From the NCBI GenBank assembly GCA_045539515.1, contig JAZQFN010000031.1, positions 1 through 16,952 on the forward strand: 16,952 nucleotides of DNA, read 5' to 3'. A program made the position numbers and the translations under genes. This DNA comes from RGIG8748 sp045539515 (lineage in GTDB: Bacteria; Bacillota; Clostridia; UMGS1810). Below are positions 6,736-15,140 of this stretch, one piece after another. Below the pieces are notes generated by a model. That model ran no database searches, had not been told where the DNA came from, and saw nothing but the letters and a program-made list of their open reading frames with translations. The first letter of the stretch is position 1, and every line of letters starts with the position of its first letter.

Positions 6736-9453
6736 ATGGTTATATCAAGCTTTAGTTTTGTCCTTGCCGATAAAGCTAAAATTGAATCTTGCGGAATAGA
6801 AGAAATGGAACTTCTCAACGCTCTCGGTATCACAGACTACGAAGCAGAAGACCTTTCAAAAGCAGTTACCCGTGATGAGTTCTACAAAGTTCTCTGCACA
6901 ATGCAGGGACTTCCCGAAACCAAGGGCACCGATGCCGTGTTTGCGGATGTTGACTCTTCAAACGAATATGCAGGCTACATAAGAACCCTTGCAAAGCTTG
7001 GAGTTATCACTTCCAAAGACGGCAAAATCTATCCTGATGCTCCCATCAAGTCTACAGAAGCAGTTAAGCTTATTGTAAATGCTTTAGGCTACGGCCCCAA
7101 GGCAGAGGCCCAGGGATATGAATCCGTAGCGGTAAAGCTTGACCTCTATGAAGGTATAGACCACAGTCTTTCCGGCGACCTTAAAGCAGACGATATGGTT
7201 GTACTTGTTTACAATGCTCTTCGTGCAGATATCATGGTTGAGGTTGTAAAGCCGGGCTCTTCCAAAAAGGAATATAAGGTGGAAGAAGGCACAAATCTTC
7301 TCTCTGTATCCTTTGGTGTAAACCTTATTGAAGGTGTGGTAGAAGGTGTTGATATCACCAGAGTTCAGGGCGAAAACGATGTAAGACCCTATCACATTGA
7401 AATTGATGGTATGTCACTCAATGTAGGTCTTACCGGTAATCCCTACGAATACCTCGGCTATGAGGTAGAGGCATATTGGAGAGATATCCGTAACTTCGAG
7501 CCTACACTCATCTATATAGCCAAAACCTCCGGAAACGAAGAAGTAATTATTGATATTGAAGATATAGTTTCCATAGAAGACAACAAGCTTGAAGCATACA
7601 CCGAAGACGGCAAGAAGACAAAAACATATAAGCTTAAAAATGCAGTTCCCGTTGTTTATAACGGCGCATCTACAGGATATGCCTTAAGTATGGATATGAT
7701 AGAAGGCAAAACCGGAACTGTTAAGCTTCTCGATAACAACGGCAACGGTGCATATGATGTTGTATTCGCCGAAGTTTACGAAAACTATATTGTTTCCTAC
7801 GTTGACACAGATAATATGGTAATCTACGACAAGCTCGACACTTCAAAATCAATTTGTCTGGATAACACCTTAGATGACCCCTATGTCATGGTTTACGATG
7901 CTTCCGGTAAGGAAATATCCATTTCCTCTGCCGTAAAGAACAATGTTGTATCAATATATGCATCCAAGGATGATGCATATCAGGCGTATATCAAGGCATA
8001 TGTTTCCAATGCGTCAGTATCCGGCGAAATCGAAAGCACAGAGCTTTCTGAAAATATCATCACCGTAGAAGGTACTCAGTACAAACTTTCCGATGATGTT
8101 ATTTCCCGTTACAAGAACTTGCTTGTACCCGGTGCCTCGGTTGTAATGAGTCTTGATGTCAACGGCAAGGTTGCAACGGTGGAAGCTAATTTTGCATCAC
8201 AGTATGCATATGGCTATCTTGTAGGTTCAGATACCGAAGGAAGCCTCGAAAAGGCCAATAAATTCAAAATCTACACAGCAGACGGCGAATTTATCGAAGT
8301 TTATGGTGCAAACAACATTTACATCGATGGCACAAGATATAAAAAACACGATGAATCCATAAAAGATGTTCTTAAAAATGCTTCCAAAGCTATGTTTGGT
8401 GATGAAACCCTTGAAAACTCCGAAGCTTGCGTTGTAAAGTATTCTTTAAATGCTTCCGGTGAGCTTGCGGTAATCGATACCCCGGTTAATGGTACAACAA
8501 AAACTCTTGCAGTAAGAGCCGACACCTTAAAGTCAAAGGATTCACTCTTTGGCATCAGGGCAGAAGGCACTGCAAGCACAGATACCAGATATCGTCGTTC
8601 AGGTAATCACAATACCATAGGACCCAAGGTTGCCTTTACGGTATCTGCATTAGGTTTTTCAGTTCCCTCCGGAACCAACCCTGATTACTTAAGCGAAGAC
8701 AGCTACGAAGCAGCAAAAGCCATAGACCTTCTCTCACACGACTCAAGCTATCCAAATGTGTGGGCATTTTACGATAACCACAACAAGGCTTCCTCTGAGT
8801 TTGTTGTAGTCTTTGACAACAACGGCGGTGCTGAGCCTTCCGAGAGCGTTAAGTTTTCTCTTGTAGAGCAGTATTCACTCGTATACGACGAAAGCGACGG
8901 TACTGAAAAATATGCTCTTACACTCCTCACTACAGACGGCACTATAAAGCTTGTTGCAAAGGATGGCTGCAAGGTTAAGGCGGAGCCCAATGATAAGGAT
9001 ACATCCATCACAGCCGACATGGATATTAAAGACCTTAAGAAGGGTGATATTGTTCTCTACAATAGCAATCCCAAGGGCGAGCTCACAGGAGTTACCCTCT
9101 GGTACAGACCGGAGACCGATGTTTCCACCCAGACTTTAAGCACAAGCCGTTGGGCAGCCCGCTCCGTAAGAGTTGGTTACATTTATGAGTCCTTCGAGGA
9201 TGGATACCTCATCTACTTTACAGATGATGTGGCAAATATGGCAAATATCACCGCAGAGGATTGTGAATTTGTAATAAATAACGGTTCTTCTCCCACATAC
9301 TTTGCATATACCAAAGATGAAAACGGCAGAAATACTGTTTCAACATCTGATGTAGCAACAATCAAGTCATATAAGGATACCGGCGATGATGCCAATAAGA
9401 TTTTCCTTCACACAAGATACGGTCAGCCATATACCGTTGTAATATTTGAATAG
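6736..9453 (+). CDS. SLH-domain surface protein, large exported scaffold
   Basis: This has at least 905 residues. The residues following the ATG continue a signal peptide (SSFSFVLA, cleavage near residue 11) whose first half is encoded upstream, so 6736 is probably not the true start. Three SLH modules follow: about 25-55 (AVTRDEFYKVL), 69-118 (FADVDSSNEYAGYIRTLAKL then STEAVKLIVNALGY) and 125-165. SLH modules bind pyruvylated secondary cell-wall polymers and hold proteins on the wall. The remaining 740 or so residues are acidic, strand-rich and rich in Tyr, Asn and Gly, and match no family I recognise. They could be repeated beta domains that display or bind polysaccharide. It sits 67 bp after the GH-like gene and 13 bp before the lectin-like gene, so probably in one operon. 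The SLH call is strong; the role of the rest is unknown. Confidence 0.8.
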   Translation: MVISSFSFVLADKAKIESCGIEEMELLNALGITDYEAEDLSKAVTRDEFYKVLCTMQGLPETKGTDAVFADVDSSNEYAGYIRTLAKLGVITSKDGKIYPDAPIKSTEAVKLIVNALGYGPKAEAQGYESVAVKLDLYEGIDHSLSGDLKADDMVVLVYNALRADIMVEVVKPGSSKKEYKVEEGTNLLSVSFGVNLIEGVVEGVDITRVQGENDVRPYHIEIDGMSLNVGLTGNPYEYLGYEVEAYWRDIRNFEPTLIYIAKTSGNEEVIIDIEDIVSIEDNKLEAYTEDGKKTKTYKLKNAVPVVYNGASTGYALSMDMIEGKTGTVKLLDNNGNGAYDVVFAEVYENYIVSYVDTDNMVIYDKLDTSKSICLDNTLDDPYVMVYDASGKEISISSAVKNNVVSIYASKDDAYQAYIKAYVSNASVSGEIESTELSENIITVEGTQYKLSDDVISRYKNLLVPGASVVMSLDVNGKVATVEANFASQYAYGYLVGSDTEGSLEKANKFKIYTADGEFIEVYGANNIYIDGTRYKKHDESIKDVLKNASKAMFGDETLENSEACVVKYSLNASGELAVIDTPVNGTTKTLAVRADTLKSKDSLFGIRAEGTASTDTRYRRSGNHNTIGPKVAFTVSALGFSVPSGTNPDYLSEDSYEAAKAIDLLSHDSSYPNVWAFYDNHNKASSEFVVVFDNNGGAEPSESVKFSLVEQYSLVYDESDGTEKYALTLLTTDGTIKLVAKDGCKVKAEPNDKDTSITADMDIKDLKKGDIVLYNSNPKGELTGVTLWYRPETDVSTQTLSTSRWAARSVRVGYIYESFEDGYLIYFTDDVANMANITAEDCEFVINNGSSPTYFAYTKDENGRNTVSTSDVATIKSYKDTGDDANKIFLHTRYGQPYTVVIFE

Positions 9454-9466
9454 GAGGGCGCAAGAT

Positions 9467-10666
9467 ATGAAAATTAAAAGAATAATATCCGTTATACTTA
9501 TACTTCTTCTTGTTTGCCCCACAATCTCAATGGCAGCAGCTACAAGAAGACCTCAGAAGCTCTGGCCCGGTGCAGTAAAAACTGCCCCCACAAGAGGCGG
9601 AGCCGATGACATACTTTTTGAGGATTTCACTTCCGTTGCAGCGGGAGTATTCCCCAAGGGTGTAACCGGCGGCAAGAGTGACACGGGCTATGTAACCACC
9701 GAAGAGGTTGAAGTTCTCCCCGGTTACAAAAAGAACTGTCTTGTACTTTATGATACAGACAGCACAGACAGCTACTCCGGCACAAGAGCTACCATAGCAG
9801 TTCCCGAAACAAAGGGAATTATTCGCTTTGAAGCGCGTTACAAATATATTCCCACAGAAAACAATACTCATTGTGCTCTTGTTATGGGATTAAAGGGCAG
9901 TAAGGGCGAATTCTCCCGAGTAGTTGTGGCATCCTCCAACGGTAATACCTTCTTAAACTTTGCTCAGGCAAATCAGGGTGCTTTGGAAAATGCCCGCATA
10001 AGCCACGATGCCTGGTACACACTTACTATGAGCGTTGATTTTGATGCCAAAGAAGTAGAAGCAATGCTTAAGAACGAAACCACCGGCAAAGTGTTCACAA
10101 AGTATGAATCAGGTTATGGTACAGCAGGGGATCATACCGGTCTTACTTCCATTGATCTGAATACCCAGAGATGGGGCGGTAAGTATATATTTGACTATGT
10201 TCGTGTAACAAAAACAGAAGAATCCCTTTCCGAAAGTGAAGCTGTGGAGATCCAAAAGGGCTTTACACCCATATACACAGAGAGTCCTGCAGAAACTGCT
10301 GTTTCCGGCAGAATTAACATTAAGCTTGACGGCTCTTATATTTACACCACAGTAAAGCCTGAGGAAAGCACAAAAGGTAACCTTATGGCATCTGCAAGAA
10401 ACCTTGCTCACGCCTTTGGTGCAACCTATGTGAGAGACGGCAAAGCCGTTACCGTAACTCTTGGTGACAAAACAGCGGTATTTACCGATGGCTTGGATAA
10501 GGCAAGTGTTAACGGAAACAGCGTTTCCCTTACCGATGCTTCCGCGTTAAAGGGCAATCAGCTTATGGTATCCGCCGAAAGCTTTGCCAAGATATTCGGT
10601 GGAACTTACAGCTTCGATAAATCCGCAATGGAAGCGGTAATCACAATGAAAGGAGATGCAAAATAA
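9467..10666 (+). CDS. Exported lectin-like protein with copper-amine-oxidase-N-like domain
   Basis: This is a 399-residue protein. ATG 9467 follows a strong GGAGGG site and starts the signal peptide MKIKRIISVILILLLVCPTI, cleaved after about residue 24. Residues about 45-260 form a beta-rich domain of the laminin-G/concanavalin type (ILFEDF at the start, RFEARYKY, ending in YIFDYVRVTK), as in sugar-binding modules. Residues about 280-397 match the copper amine oxidase N-terminal domain pattern (INIKLDGSYI, then LMASARNLAHAFGATYVRDG and LMVSAESFAKIFGGTY). In clostridial secreted proteins that domain is usually an adhesive or structural module, not an oxidase. Its stop overlaps the lyase ATG by one base (TAATG), so translation is likely coupled and the two probably work together on the surface. 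No catalytic residues are evident. Confidence 0.7.
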   Translation: MKIKRIISVILILLLVCPTISMAAATRRPQKLWPGAVKTAPTRGGADDILFEDFTSVAAGVFPKGVTGGKSDTGYVTTEEVEVLPGYKKNCLVLYDTDSTDSYSGTRATIAVPETKGIIRFEARYKYIPTENNTHCALVMGLKGSKGEFSRVVVASSNGNTFLNFAQANQGALENARISHDAWYTLTMSVDFDAKEVEAMLKNETTGKVFTKYESGYGTAGDHTGLTSIDLNTQRWGGKYIFDYVRVTKTEESLSESEAVEIQKGFTPIYTESPAETAVSGRINIKLDGSYIYTTVKPEESTKGNLMASARNLAHAFGATYVRDGKAVTVTLGDKTAVFTDGLDKASVNGNSVSLTDASALKGNQLMVSAESFAKIFGGTYSFDKSAMEAVITMKGDAK

Positions 10667-13600
10667 TGAAGAAGATAATTACTTTGATTTTAGCAATTTG
10701 TCTTATTTCTACCTGTGTTCTTCCCATGGCACAGGCGGCAGAAACAGCATCTCCCGATGCAGGCTGGAATATGCAATTCCGTAAGGATGGCAGAATGATG
10801 CCATTCAGACCCCTGGACCAGTATGTGTCACAGCAGAACCCGCCTTCATTTACATTCCCCTTTGTTGAAGATGCAACCTATGATATTATAGTTTGCTCGG
10901 ACCCCGAGCTTAAGAATGTGGTTTATCACAAAGAGGGTATACCCAACAGCTATTATAACTTTGAATGTATTTTTGAAACCGGTGTTCATTACTGGTGGGC
11001 AGCTCGCTATGTAATAGACGGAAAGCCAAGCGGCTGGTCCGATGCAAGAAGATTCCGTATTGATCCCGATGCATACGAATTCCCCTTAGAGCCTCTTGAG
11101 GATATCTTCGCAAGACTTCCCAAGACTCACCCCAGAATTTACACAACACCCGACACTCTGGACGAATTCAGAGCTATCAAGGATACAAATCCTGTTTCCA
11201 AAGAGCTCTACGACAAGGCAATTCAGCTTGCAGACCGCGGAATGGCAAATGCGGCAAATCTTCATGAGCCCGACGGTTCCTTCTGGGATATGAATCTCCC
11301 CGAAGTTTCCAACACTCCCCAGCATCAGGCATGGAGAGGGGATATAAGTGCCGCAAGAACTCTTGCATTAAACTGCGGTTATGCATACCTCCTTACAGGT
11401 GACGAAAAGTATATAGAACCCACAAGACTTGCCATGATGGAAATGACCACATGGGACTTTGAAAACAATGTTTCTTACAAACACCACGATATAGAATTCC
11501 GTGATGTAACCTGGCAGACTGCCTATGCCCTGGACTGGACATACGACAAAATCCCCGAAGCAGACCGCAAAAAGATTATCGAAATGCTTCGCTACAATAC
11601 TCAGGTTATGTGCGATCACCTTCTTGACGGTATCAGAAAATCGCCCTATGATTCCCACGGTTGGACAGCATATGGCTACATAGGTAATATTGCCATAGCT
11701 CTCTACGGCGAAGTTCCCGAAGCAGAAGGATGGATTCGTTCGGTACTTCCCACATACATTGCTCTCCTTCCTCCCTGGTCCTATCAGGACGGCGGATGGA
11801 GCCAGGGTCCCAACTACTGGACCAACTCTTCCGAGTACAACCAGAGATTTATGGATGTACTTAAATTAAGCGGTATGATAGACCTCTATAACACCGCCTG
11901 GGCAAGAAATGAGTATCTTTGGAATGTATATGTTACAGCCGCAGGCCTTTACAATACCTTTGGTGATGCTACCGAGGTTCGTCTTGACTCCACCGGCAGA
12001 ACAAGAAATTCCATTTCCAATCAGGCATACTTTATGCAAAATGGAGTTGCAAAGTGGCTTTTGGAACAGCAGAAGACCAATTGGACTTCCGAAACCGACA
12101 ACTACTATGTTGCCAATATGTCAGATCTTGAATCCACACCTCCCTACAACTTCCCTCTTGCAAAAGAGTTTAAGGATGTAGGCTGGATTGTAATGACCGA
12201 TGACCTTATTTCCGAAGACAGAATACATCTTACATTTAAGTCATCTCCATATGGTTCCTACAACCACTCCCATCCTGACCAGAACTCCTTCTTTATTCAG
12301 GCATACGGCGAAATCCTTGCCGGAAGAAGCGGTTACTACGATTCCTATCATTCACCACATGATTCCGGATTTACCCGTAAGACCGGAGCCCACAACTCTG
12401 TAACCGTTGCTACCAACAAGGGTCAGGCAGATGATGACTTTACTGCAAAGGGTAAGCTTACCGCTTTCCTCAACCACGTTGACTTTGACCTTGGTGCAGG
12501 TGATGCCACCGAGGCTTACAAGGGTGTTCTGGAAGGTTTTAACAGAACCATTATCTATGTCCGTCCCGACATATTCATCATAGTCGATGATTTAGACGGC
12601 AAAGGCAATGCAGATAGAACAAAGTTTGAATGGTGGCTCAATGCCGAGGGCGGTATGGAAGTATACGAGGACGGCACCGGTGTAAGAATTACCCGTGGCG
12701 AGGCAGTTCTCGACACAAGTGTTAAATACCCACAAAAGGTTACCACATACTTTAACAACAACTTTGCGCTTTCCGATATGGTAGAATTCCCTCCCGGATA
12801 TGCGCAGAAGGAATCTCCCAGTCAGGAAAGAGTATGGTTTGAAACCTCCGAAGTGGACAAAACCAAGATGGTTGTGGTTCTTGATGTTCACAAAAAGAGC
12901 GACAAGGCAAGAAACACCAAAGCAGAATACTTTGACGGATATATGACTCTCACATTGGAGGACGGTACCATTTGCATAGTTAACCTTGGGGACAAAACCC
13001 AAATGGTAGATGCCGGTACGGTTAGGTTTATAGGTCAGTCTGTTACCATGAACGACAATTCCATCATGCTTGACCACGGTACATTCCTCGAAGCCAACGG
13101 TAAGAAGATTTTTGCTTCCGAAGGCGAAATGAGTGCAGTAGTGGGTAGGGATGAACTTGGTTTCTCCACCTATACCGACAATCGCATCACAGTATATACC
13201 GATAACGACTATGTAACATCTATAGATTCTGTAACAGATTACAACAGAAGACCCATAGGCAAAGAGTACGGCATAGTAATGGAAGACGGTGCTCTGGAAA
13301 CTGCCGAAGACGGCTCAACTTCTATTGTGGAAGCCGATGCCAAGACATTTACCGTAGAAAAAGCAAACTACACCCTTATGCTCAACGGCAAGTTTGTGGA
13401 AACCAGCCAGATAACTACCAATGTAGATATCTATGTGGATGGTAAGCTTGCATCATCCGGCTCAATAGGTGGCTACACCAGACGCGACGGTAAGAGTGTA
13501 TTTAATGGCACTGTTAAAGTACCCGAGGGCAGATATCTTATTGAGTCCACTTCCGAAGGTGCAAGCCTCATTGGAGTAAATCTCGGTGCAAAGGCTCATA

Positions 13601-14121
13601 TTTCTGAACTCACTGTAGCTTCCAATGCTTTGGAAGGAAACGCAGTTTACTTAAAGAGTGTTCCTGCCGTTGCTGTAGAAAACATAGAATCCATTTCAGA
13701 CTACGACGGCATCAAGGGTCAGCTTGCGGTATTTAAAGAAGCAGAAGATGTTCAGTTCCTTTCTCCGGGAGCTGCTATCTACGCAACTCGTCAGTTCCTC
13801 TCCGGCGGTGCAGGCGTTCAGCTTCTCAACACTCCCGGACAGAGAGCAGAGTATGTTCTCACCATTCCCGAAGACGGTGTCTATGACCTTGTAGTTAAGT
13901 CCGTTGCATGGGAAGGTGATACTAAGCGTATCTTCTCTGTAGGCGGTACCGACTATGTGGTATCCATTGCTCCTGCAGTAAGCTGGGGCACAACTCCCGA
14001 ACAGTGGGTTGCAACCAAAGCTCCAATCGGTGCAGAGCTTAAAGCGGGTAATTATACTATAGTTATAGAACCTCATACTTTAAGTTGGAACTATGACTGG
14101 TTCGGATTTATTAAAAGATAA
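10666..14121 (+). CDS. Exported heparinase II/III-type polysaccharide lyase, multidomain
   Basis: This is an 1151-residue protein. The signal peptide spans residues 1-25 (ending MAQAAE). Residues about 36-135 form an FN3/DUF4962-like module (QNPPSFTFPF, then VHYWWAARYV and GWSDARRFRI). An alpha-toroid follows at 140-480 with HPRIYTTPDTL, SHGW (His331) and DGGWSQGPNYW (375-385, Tyr384). The heparinase II/III C-terminal beta-sandwich starts near 500, with the signature YNHSHPDQNSF (532-542, His534 and His536) and GRSGYYDSYH. In related lyases an Asn or His, a Tyr and a sandwich His do catalysis, so the active site looks intact. Residues about 1020-1151 resemble a CBM6/35-type carbohydrate-binding module. 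Such enzymes cleave uronate-containing polymers by beta-elimination; the substrate here cannot be read. The AGGAGA site (10651-10656) and TAATG overlap couple it to the gene before. It is the last gene before a strong terminator. Confidence 0.85.
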   Translation: MKKIITLILAICLISTCVLPMAQAAETASPDAGWNMQFRKDGRMMPFRPLDQYVSQQNPPSFTFPFVEDATYDIIVCSDPELKNVVYHKEGIPNSYYNFECIFETGVHYWWAARYVIDGKPSGWSDARRFRIDPDAYEFPLEPLEDIFARLPKTHPRIYTTPDTLDEFRAIKDTNPVSKELYDKAIQLADRGMANAANLHEPDGSFWDMNLPEVSNTPQHQAWRGDISAARTLALNCGYAYLLTGDEKYIEPTRLAMMEMTTWDFENNVSYKHHDIEFRDVTWQTAYALDWTYDKIPEADRKKIIEMLRYNTQVMCDHLLDGIRKSPYDSHGWTAYGYIGNIAIALYGEVPEAEGWIRSVLPTYIALLPPWSYQDGGWSQGPNYWTNSSEYNQRFMDVLKLSGMIDLYNTAWARNEYLWNVYVTAAGLYNTFGDATEVRLDSTGRTRNSISNQAYFMQNGVAKWLLEQQKTNWTSETDNYYVANMSDLESTPPYNFPLAKEFKDVGWIVMTDDLISEDRIHLTFKSSPYGSYNHSHPDQNSFFIQAYGEILAGRSGYYDSYHSPHDSGFTRKTGAHNSVTVATNKGQADDDFTAKGKLTAFLNHVDFDLGAGDATEAYKGVLEGFNRTIIYVRPDIFIIVDDLDGKGNADRTKFEWWLNAEGGMEVYEDGTGVRITRGEAVLDTSVKYPQKVTTYFNNNFALSDMVEFPPGYAQKESPSQERVWFETSEVDKTKMVVVLDVHKKSDKARNTKAEYFDGYMTLTLEDGTICIVNLGDKTQMVDAGTVRFIGQSVTMNDNSIMLDHGTFLEANGKKIFASEGEMSAVVGRDELGFSTYTDNRITVYTDNDYVTSIDSVTDYNRRPIGKEYGIVMEDGALETAEDGSTSIVEADAKTFTVEKANYTLMLNGKFVETSQITTNVDIYVDGKLASSGSIGGYTRRDGKSVFNGTVKVPEGRYLIESTSEGASLIGVNLGAKAHISELTVASNALEGNAVYLKSVPAVAVENIESISDYDGIKGQLAVFKEAEDVQFLSPGAAIYATRQFLSGGAGVQLLNTPGQRAEYVLTIPEDGVYDLVVKSVAWEGDTKRIFSVGGTDYVVSIAPAVSWGTTPEQWVATKAPIGAELKAGNYTIVIEPHTLSWNYDWFGFIKR

Positions 14122-14136
14122 TATATAAGCCAAACA

Positions 14137-14170
14137 AAAATCAGGTCGGATTTTTTCGACCTGATTTTGT
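14137..14170 (+). terminator. Intrinsic terminator of the glycan cluster
   Basis: A perfect 12-bp stem (14137-14148 with 14157-14168) is closed by an eight-base loop (GATTTTTT), with flanking A- and T-runs, 15 bases after the lyase stop. No gene starts within the next kilobase. Confidence 0.85.
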
Positions 14171-14290
14171 GTTCGGGGACGTAATATACTTGATTTAATG
14201 TGTGGGAAATGTTAATATTTAGTTAGAATATAAGTGGGTGCTTAGCCGGTTTAAGGATGAAGATTTTTATCTTGACTTGACACGAACAAT
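14171..14290. other. Non-coding, no feature recognised
   Basis: AT-rich sequence between the terminator and the hairpin array. No gene or convincing promoter is seen. Only a weak AAGAT/ATCTT hairpin appears near 14260-14275. Confidence 0.5.
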
Positions 14291-14481
14291 TGCGTTGCAT
14301 AGCAACGCAGCTAAATTCGCGTTCCGCGAGCTAAATTGAACAAGTTCAGCTAAATTGCCTATGGCAGCTAAATGTGCTTCGCACGCTTAAAGCGAATTTA
14401 ATTTAGCTACTCCAAAGGAGTAATTTAGCTATGGAGTAAGGCGGAATAATTTAGCTTTGCAACTTGTTGCAAAATTTAGCT
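14291..14481. repeat. Mini-hairpin array with AGCTAAATT spacers that invert at the centre
   Basis: Four forward spacers AGCTAAATT (14309-14317, 14329-14337, 14348-14356, and 14366-14373 lacking the last T) are followed by four inverted copies AATTTAGCT (14400-14408, 14422-14430, 14448-14456, 14473-14481). Between them are hairpins of unrelated sequence: 14291-14309 (8-bp stem), 14318-14328, 14337-14348, 14356-14366, 14374-14384, 14384-14394, 14408-14422 and 14456-14473 (8-bp stem). The segment 14431-14447 is the exception and lacks a clear stem. Forward spacers can pair with inverted spacers, giving a long stem with side hairpins at each break. I do not know a named family with this form. Confidence 0.75.
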
Positions 14482-14490
14482 AAAACGAGT

Positions 14491-14517
14491 TGCATCTAAA
14501 CCTTACGCCTCGCAATA
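14491..14517 (+). repeat. Direct repeat, left copy
   Basis: This 27-bp sequence recurs at 14727-14753 with three differences (24 of 27 identical). Beyond it, 14524-14542 and the region near 14775-14793 are also loosely alike (ATGT-GAAA-GTG pattern), so the duplicated unit may be about 50 bp. Confidence 0.65.
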
Positions 14518-14542
14518 TGGATATGTCGAAAGGTGTCGAAAC

Positions 14543-14720
14543 AAAAAGCCTTCCCCTTGAGGGGAAGGTGGGTTACGAAGCAACTCGGATGAGGTGGAAA
14601 TGTAGGGAACAGCCTTCAGGATGTTTTGCAAATATATAATAACGGTTTGTCGGAAACCGCCAAACCCTACAACACCTCACCACCGCCTACGGCGGAGCCT
14701 CTCCTCGAGGAGAAGCCTTT
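14543..14720. mobile_element. MITE-like palindromic element, no coding capacity
   Basis: Each end carries AAAGSCTTC, a GC-rich hairpin (CCTTCCCC/GGGGAAGG at 14549-14568; the 14-base palindrome at 14700-14713 and CCGCC/GGCGG at 14683-14695), then GAGGTG and GTAGGG. Read inward, the two ends are alike over about 60 bp, so they form imperfect terminal inverted repeats. Elements opening with an AAGCCTTCCCC hairpin are, to my knowledge, common between genes in gut Firmicutes. The internal 60 bp holds one small hairpin (14643-14659). Boundaries are approximate. Confidence 0.55.
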
Positions 14721-14726
14721 GAGAGA

Positions 14727-14753
14727 TGCATCTAAACCTTATGTATCGCAATA
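14727..14753 (+). repeat. Direct repeat, right copy
   Basis: Partner of 14491-14517. The MITE-like element lies between the two copies but does not abut the left one (25 bases remain), so this is not a simple target-site duplication. Confidence 0.65.
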
Positions 14754-14860
14754 ATCTTGTTAAATGATGAGGAAAGATGTAGAAAGATGTGGGAAGATAA
14801 AAATAATAAAAGCAGTTTTACTTTCTTTGTTAATTTACTTATTATTTATTGATAAAACTA

Positions 14861-14889
14861 TTGACAAATTCACTAAAAATATGTATACT
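14861..14889 (+). promoter_or_regulatory. Sigma-A promoter of the riboswitch-symporter unit
   Basis: A perfect TTGACA (14861-14866) and TATACT (14884-14889) are spaced by 17 bases. The predicted start near 14896 lies about 25 bases before the first glycine aptamer. Confidence 0.9.
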
Positions 14890-14920
14890 TAAAAAATCTT
14901 AATACTTTAGCTAAATGAAG

Positions 14921-15100
14921 TATGCAGGAGAAAGACTTGTGTCTTGCCGAAGGAGTAACTCTCTCAGGCGCTTGGTAAGCAAAGACTGCATGCAGATAGC
15001 GCTCCGGAGAAGTCCGGTTTGTTATTCAAACCAAAGGATGCCGAAGGTGTAAGGCTTTGTTTAAAAAGCTAATCTCTCAGGCAAAAGGACGGAGAAGATG
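14921..15100 (+). promoter_or_regulatory. Tandem glycine riboswitch
   Basis: Two aptamers follow each other. Aptamer 1 (14922-14991) has P1 formed by ATGCAG/CTGCAT and the conserved core GCCGAAGGAGTAA then CTCTCAGGC. Aptamer 2 (15002-15094) has P1 CTCCG/CGGAG, a P3-type hairpin (GGTTTG/CAAACC), GCCGAAGGTGTAA then CTCTCAGGCAAAAGGAC. These are hallmarks of the gcvT-type glycine riboswitch with cooperative tandem aptamers. The gene that follows is an alanine/glycine symporter, a sensible target. The direction of control (on or off) cannot be fixed from sequence. Confidence 0.95.
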
Positions 15101-15140
15101 CAATTTTTCAATATTGGTAAGTATATTTTTGCATTTCCGG

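Noticed and set aside
9467..10666. Copper amine oxidase enzyme
   Set aside because: Only the small N-terminal-type domain is present; the catalytic domain with the topaquinone site is absent, so no oxidase activity should be claimed.
12592..13077. A 161-codon open frame on the minus strand
   Set aside because: Antisense to the lyase beta-sandwich, with a composition typical of a shadow frame and no start signal.
14291..14481. CRISPR array
   Set aside because: The conserved unit is only 8-9 bases and changes orientation halfway. The intervening segments are palindromes of 11-19 bases, and no cas gene is present.
14543..14720. Insertion sequence with transposase
   Set aside because: Too short (about 178 bp) and without any reading frame of note; only a non-autonomous element can be supported.
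14909..14916. AGCTAAAT as a ninth member of the hairpin array
   Set aside because: It stands alone 430 bases from the last copy, without adjoining hairpins of the array type; an eight-base match in AT-rich DNA may be chance.
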